Shown: piece after piece, positions 59,575 through 64,000 of the stretch
How positions within the stretch are numbered: the first letter of the stretch is position 1
Layout: each line of letters starts with the position of its first letter
NCBI RefSeq assembly: GCF_902167145.1
Contig: NC_050098.1
Coordinates: 83,492,207 to 83,556,206, forward strand
DNA length: 64,000 nt
Reading direction: 5' to 3'
Origin: Zea mays
Taxonomy: Eukaryota; Streptophyta; Magnoliopsida; Poales; Poaceae
Program-made: the position numbers and the translations under genes
Notes under the pieces: generated by a model
What the model saw: the letters and a program-made list of their open reading frames with translations, nothing else
The model's database searches: none
Told to the model about the DNA's origin: nothing

Positions 59575-60018
59575 TGAAAGTCGCCTAGAGGTGGTGGATA
59601 GGCGGAAACTGAAATTTACAACTTTAAACACACTACAAGCCGGAGTTAGCGTTAGAATAAAATCCAAGTCCGGGAGAGAGGGGAAAACAAATCAACCAAG
59701 AAAATAAAGCGAATGACACGGTGATTTGTTTTAACGAGGTTTGGTTCTAGAGAACCTAGTCCTCGTTGAGGTGGTCACAAAGATCGGGTCTCTTTCAACC
59801 CTTTCCCTCTCTCAAACGGTCACCTAGACCGAGTGAGGCTTCTTCCTTAATCTCACGGGTCACTTAGACCCCGCAAGGATCACCACACAATTGGTGTATC
59901 TTGCCTCACTTACAAAGCACTTGAGAGTAAGAAGTGAGAAAGAAAAGAAAGTCAAGCCAAGCAAACAAGAGCAACAAGAAACACAAGTGCTTTGGGCTTA
60001 ATATTTCTCCCCCTTTGG
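59575..60018 (-). mobile_element. 3' LTR and PPT region of Sirevirus M (left edge clear, right edge approximate)
   Basis: The plus-strand TGAAAGTCGCCTAGAGGTGG corresponds to a minus-strand LTR end, CCTCTAGGCGACTTTCA, analogous to the copia element's CTCTAGGTGCTCTCA. Minus-strand purine runs AAAGGGGGAGAAA (60003-60015) and GGGGGAGAAAG (about 60063-60073) are PPT candidates, so the LTR would be only about 430 bp. The exact inner boundary and the TSD (GCAAC before 59575) are unproven. Confidence 0.5.
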
Positions 60019-60329
60019 CATTAATCGCCAAAAACGGAGTCTTTGGAGAGCCCTAGTCACTTTCTCCCCCATTGGTACAAGTAAATATGAGTGAAAGATT
60101 ATACCAAATTTGGAGAGTCATGTGGAGTGATGGCGAAGGGGTAAATGATACCGATAGAGTGGAGTGGAAGCCTTGTCTTCACCGAAGACTCCATTTCCCT
60201 TTCAATCTACGACTTAGCATAGAAATACACTTGAAAGTACATTAGTCGTAGACATAAAAGAGGTATGATCAAAGGTATACAAATGAGCTATGTGTGCAAT
60301 GTTTCAATCAAAGTTCCGAGAATCAAATA

Positions 60330-61030
60330 TATTTAGCTCATTCCTAAGTTTGCTAAAGGTTTTCTCATCTAATGGTTTGGTAAAGATATCGACTAATTGT
60401 TCTTTGGTGCTAACATAAGCTATCTTGATATACCTTTTGATCTACAGATTTACCTCACGTGTCGAGGTCGAGATGCCCATTTGTTCCCATGGGTGTCTTG
60501 ATGGGCTTGGCATCCTTCATTCCAAACTTGTTAAGAATGTCTTGAATGTATTTTGTTTGGCTGATGAAGGTGCCCTCTTGGAGTTGCTTGACTTGAAATC
60601 CTAGGAAATACTTCAACTCCCCCATCATAGACATCTCGAATTTTTGAATCATGATCCTACTAAACTCTTCACATGTAGATTTGTTAGTAGACCCAAATAT
60701 GATATCATCAACATGAATTTGGCATACAAACAAATCTTTTGCGATGGTTTTAGTAAAGAGAGTAGGATCGGCTTTTTTGACTTTGAAGCCATTAGTGATA
60801 AGGAAATCTCGCAGGCATTCATACCATGCTCTTAGGGCTTGCTTGAGCCCATAAAGCGCCTTTGAGAGTTTATAAACATGGTTAGGGTACTCACTATCTT
60901 CAAAGACGGGAGGTTGCTCAACATAGACCTCTTCCTTGATTGGTCCATTGAGGAAGGCACTTTTCACGTCCATTTGATAAAGCTTAAAGCCATGGTAAGT
61001 AGCATAGGCAAGTAATATGCGAATTGACAT
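60330..61030 (-). pseudogene. Sirevirus M pol: RT with most of RNase H deleted
   Basis: On the minus strand it begins [20 protein letters not shown] at 61030 and continues through [20 protein letters not shown] and [17 protein letters not shown]. The catalytic box is HVDDIIFG (tyrosine replaced by histidine). The frame ends in GHLDLDT with a stop at 60455. Just past it, sequence jumps near 60425-60435 to the very end of RNase H ([19 protein letters not shown], to about 60330), so roughly 200 residues are deleted. 60019-60329 is 3' untranslated sequence. Inactive. Confidence 0.85.
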
Positions 61031-61352
61031 TGGCTTTAAGCTTTATCAAATGGACGTGAAAAGTGCCTTCCTCAATGGACCAATCAAGGAAGAGGTCTAT
61101 GTTGAGCAACCTCCCGTCTTTGAAGATAGTGAGTACCCTAACCATGTTTATAAACTCTCAAAGGTGCTTTATGGGCTCAAGCAAGCCCTAAGAGCATGGT
61201 ATGAATGCCTGCGAGATTTCCTTATCACTAATGGCTTCAAAGTCAAAAAAGCCGATCCTACTCTCTTTACTAAAACCATCGCAAAAGATTTGTTTGTATG
61301 CCAAATTCATGTTGATGATATCATATTTGGGTCTACTAACAAATCTACATGT
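60671..61352. repeat. 322-bp near-perfect inverted duplication of RT coding sequence
   Basis: The left arm 60671-60992 and right arm 61031-61352 are reverse complements at 321 of 322 positions, the only mismatch being 60858/61165. The 38-base spacer (60993-61030) is the normal RT sequence just upstream of the arm. The right arm stands where integrase C-terminal and RT N-terminal sequence should be. As a result a plus-strand ORF (61017-61373) encodes the same RT residues as the minus-strand copy, with one Ala/Val difference. Confidence 0.97.
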
Positions 61353-62483
61353 TCATCTTGCTACCTCTTTTAATAAGAATAAAACATTTGCTACCAAAGA
61401 CTCTAAAATATGAAACATTGGCCTTTTTACCGGTAAGGAGTTCATAAGATGTCTTCTTGAGGATTCAGTGAAGGTAGAGCTAGTTGATGGAGTAGCAGGC
61501 GGTGTTAATTGCCTCAGCCCAAAACCAATCCGGAGTCTTTCCAATAGAGTTCTATTCTTCCTATCCACTACATCATTTTGTTGAGGTGTGTAGGGAGAAG
61601 AGAACTCATGCTTGATGCCCTCATCCTCAAGAAATTCTTCTATTTGTGAGTTCTTGAACTCCATCCTGTTGTCGCTTCTTATCTTTTTTATTCTCAATCC
61701 GAACTCATTTTGAGCCCGTCTCAAGAATCCCTTTAAGGTCTCTTGGGTTTGTGATTTTTCCTGCAAAAAGAATACCCAAGTGAAGCGAGAATAATCATCC
61801 ACAATTACTAGACAATACTTACTCCCGCCGATGCTTATGTAAGCAATCGGTCCGAATAGATCTATGTGGAGTAGTTCTAGTGGCCTGTCTGTTGTCATGA
61901 TGTTCTTGTGTGGATGGTGGGTTCCAACTTGCTTTCCTGCTTGACATGCGCTACAGACCCGGTCTTTCTCAAAATGAACATTGGTTAGTCCCAAAATGTG
62001 CTCTCCCTTTAGAAGCTTGTGAAGATTCTTCATTCCAACATGAGCTAGTCGGCGATACCAGAGCCAACCCATGTTAGTCTTAGCAATTAAGCAAGTATTG
62101 AGTTCAGCTCTATTAAAATCAACTAAGTATAGCTGACCCTCTAATACTCCCTTAAATGCTACTGAATCATCATTTCTTCTAAAGACAGTAACACCTAAAT
62201 CCGTAAAAAGACAGTTGTAGCCCATTTTGCATAATTGAGAAACTGAAAGCAAGTTGTAATCTAAAGAATCTACAAGAAAAACATTGGAAATGAAATGGTC
62301 AGGTGATATAGCAATTTTACCAAGTCCTTTGACCAAACCTTGATTTCCATCCCCGAATGTGATAGCTCTTTGGGGATCTTCGTTTTTCTCGTAGGAGGAG
62401 AACATCCTTTTCTCCCCAGTCATGTGGTTTGTGCATTCGCTATCAATTATCCAACTTGAGCCCCCGGATGCATAAACCTGCAA
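61353..62483 (-). pseudogene. Sirevirus M pol: protease and integrase
   Basis: Starts without ATG at 62483 with the same [13 protein letters not shown] opening as the copia pol at 48655. The protease box is DSECTNHM, so the DSG glycine is replaced by glutamate. GAG-pre-integrase, the integrase zinc finger (CSACQAGKQ) and core (DLFGPIAYISIGG, DDYSRFTW, SDNRMEF, TPQQNDVVDRKNRTL) follow. A deletion with frameshift occurs after RTLLE near 61550. The frame then fades and stops at the inverted RT arm at 61352. Inactive. Confidence 0.87.
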
Positions 62484-62490
62484 AACAGTT

Positions 62491-64000
62491 TTAGGCCTTG
62501 TTTTTAGGTACCCAAACAGTCTTGGGTCCTTTCACGTTAGAAATAAGCACCTTGGGTACCCAAACACAAGTCTTGGAGCCCTTGTGTTTGCCCCCAACAT
62601 ATTTGGCAACTACTTTGCCTGATTTGTAGTTAAAACATAAGATGCATCAAAAGTCTTAAATGAAATATTAGATTCATTTGATGCAGCACGAGTTTTCTTT
62701 TTAGGCAATTTAACATGGGTTGATTGCCTAGATCTAGAAGCCTTATTCCTATACATAAATGCATGGTGAGAAACAGAATGATTTTTCTTAGCATGAATTC
62801 TCCTAATTTTGTGTTCGGGATAACCAGCAGGATATAAAATATAGCCTTCGTTATCCTGAACCATGGGAGCCTTACCCTTAACAAAATTAGACAGTCTTTT
62901 AGAGGCATTAAGTTTGACATTACTTCCCTGTTGGAAACCAATGCCATCCTTGATGCCAGGGCGTCTCCCATTATAGAGAATGCTTCTAGAAAATTTAAAT
63001 TTTTCATTTTCTATCTCATGCTCATTGATTTTACTAGTTAATTTAGCTATATGATCATTTTGTTGTTTAATTAAAGCAAGGTGATCATGAATAGCATCAA
63101 TATTAATATCTCTACATCTAGTACAAATAGTAACATGATCAATACTAGATGCAGAGAGTTTGCAAGCATTTAATTCTTCTATCTTAGCATGTAATATGGC
63201 ATTCTCATCTCTAAGACAGGAAATAAAATTATTGCAAACATTTAAATCTTTAGCCTTTGAAATTAAACTAGCATTTTCAATTTTAAGGCTAGAAATTGAT
63301 TCATTCAATTTATCAATCTTAGCAATTTGACTAGCATTTTCATTTCTAAGATTGGCAATTGAATCATGGCAAACATTTGATTTTTCAACCTTAGCAATTA
63401 AATTAACATTCTCAGTTCTAAGGTTGGAAATAGTGTCATGGTAAATGCTAAGCTCCTTAGTTAAATTTTCTCATTTTTCAACTTCCTGAGCATAAGTGTT
63501 TTTAACTTTAACATGCTTTTTGTTTTCTTTAATAAGGAATTCCTCTTGGCTATCTAAGAGTTCATCCTTCTCATGAATAGCACATATCAATTCATTCAAT
63601 TTTTCTTTTTGTTGCATGCTAAGGTTGACAAAAAGGGTAAGCAAATTTTCCTCATCTTTACTAGAGCTACCTTCATCACTAGATGTTGTATATTTGGTGG
63701 AGGCTCTAGATTTTACCTTCTTCCTTTTGCCGTCCCTTGCCATGAAGCACTTGTGGCCGACGTTGGGGAAGAGAAGTCCCTTGTTGACGGCGATGTTTGC
63801 GGCATCCTCGTCGGAGGAGGAGTCAGTGGAGCTCATGTCGGAGTCCCATTCCCGACACACGTGGGCATCACCGCCCTTCTTCTTGTAGTACTTCTTCTTT
63901 TCCTTCTTCCTCCTCTTCTTATCATTGTCCCTGTCACTATCACTAGACATAGGGCATTTAGCGATAAAATGACCGGGCTTACCACATTTGTAGCACACCC
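62491..64000 (-). pseudogene. Sirevirus M gag (continues beyond the window)
   Basis: The minus-strand frame enters from the right edge with an intact zinc knuckle CYKCGKPGHFIAKC, a KKRRKKEKKKYYKKKGGDAH basic stretch and serine-rich acidic segments. A long coiled coil follows (KLNELICAIHEKDELL, then repeated N/K-rich heptads). Breaks are an in-frame TGA at about 63471 and a frameshift near 62612. The C-terminus ends in a WVPKNKA-type motif at a TAA near 62491, parallel to WVPKTQA in the copia element. Confidence 0.85.

Noticed and set aside
61017..61373. A plus-strand reverse-transcriptase gene
   Set aside because: It is the inverted arm of the minus-strand RT copy, truncated at both ends and not a separate gene.

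Overview
The window comes from a large, transposon-dense grass genome, most likely maize (Zea mays) or a close relative. I base this on the Sirevirus copia element with arrays of the CACCGGACTGTCCGGTG palindrome, the Tat-lineage gypsy elements whose ~0.6 kb LTRs begin TGTTGG and end CCCCAACA, and the very long (3.4-4.5 kb) gypsy LTRs beginning TGTAACACCC. I found no ordinary cellular gene, tRNA or rRNA gene, or CRISPR. Nearly all the sequence can be assigned to nested LTR retrotransposons, with boundaries fixed by target-site duplications (TSDs), primer-binding sites (PBS) and polypurine tracts (PPT) that can be read directly.

Layout, left to right. (1) 1-8939: element A, with a truncated 5' LTR, a short non-coding interior and a 3' LTR. 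The 3' LTR switches at about 8940, beside a MITE, into a diverged LTR 'I' (9300-10058 and 25816-26646). (2) 10064-25810: solo LTR H-minus (TSD ATTTG) in I. It contains a rearranged Tat-type composite E/F (11001-23393, TSD CCACC). The composite holds a plus-strand, intron-containing gene antisense to the element, a second H-type solo LTR inside that gene's first intron, a tandem-repeat tract, a gag-less pol, and a duplicated piece of host LTR. (3) 26647-30773: element J (minus strand), with a PBS, a broken ~324-codon ORF of unknown function and a 2.2 kb LTR; a small solo LTR (TSD CTCTC) interrupts the ORF. (4) 30774-34828: element K, a gag-less Tat-type element with a defective integrase. (5) 34829-36404 plus 36405-36477/58365-58872: element L, with a broken gag and its LTR. 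L's LTR is split by solo LTR B (36478-58359, TSD AGCAA). B in turn contains a solo LTR (36825-41191, TSD CTATT), a nearly intact Sirevirus copia (44924-53941, TSD GGGTT) and another solo LTR (54114-58071, TSD ATTTC). (6) 58878-59574: remnant of a 'putative gypsy-type transposon' protein. (7) 59575-64000: a second, degenerate Sirevirus, M (minus strand), whose reverse-transcriptase segment is present as a 322-bp near-perfect inverted duplication.

Inferred insertion order, oldest host first: gypsy-protein remnant, L, K, J, A/I, H-minus, E/F, H-plus. That is about eight levels, with the far ends of L, K, J and A lying left of the window. The copia element is among the youngest insertions, with LTRs about 1% different by eye. 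It is the only element with a full-length pol, but its gag carries two single-base frameshifts and a lost zinc ligand.

The most unusual features are the reverse-transcriptase palindrome in M, the spliced antisense gene of E, the E/F composite that records an unequal recombination, the shared gag-less structure of F and K, the unknown ORF of J, and the mix-and-match modular make-up of the long LTRs.
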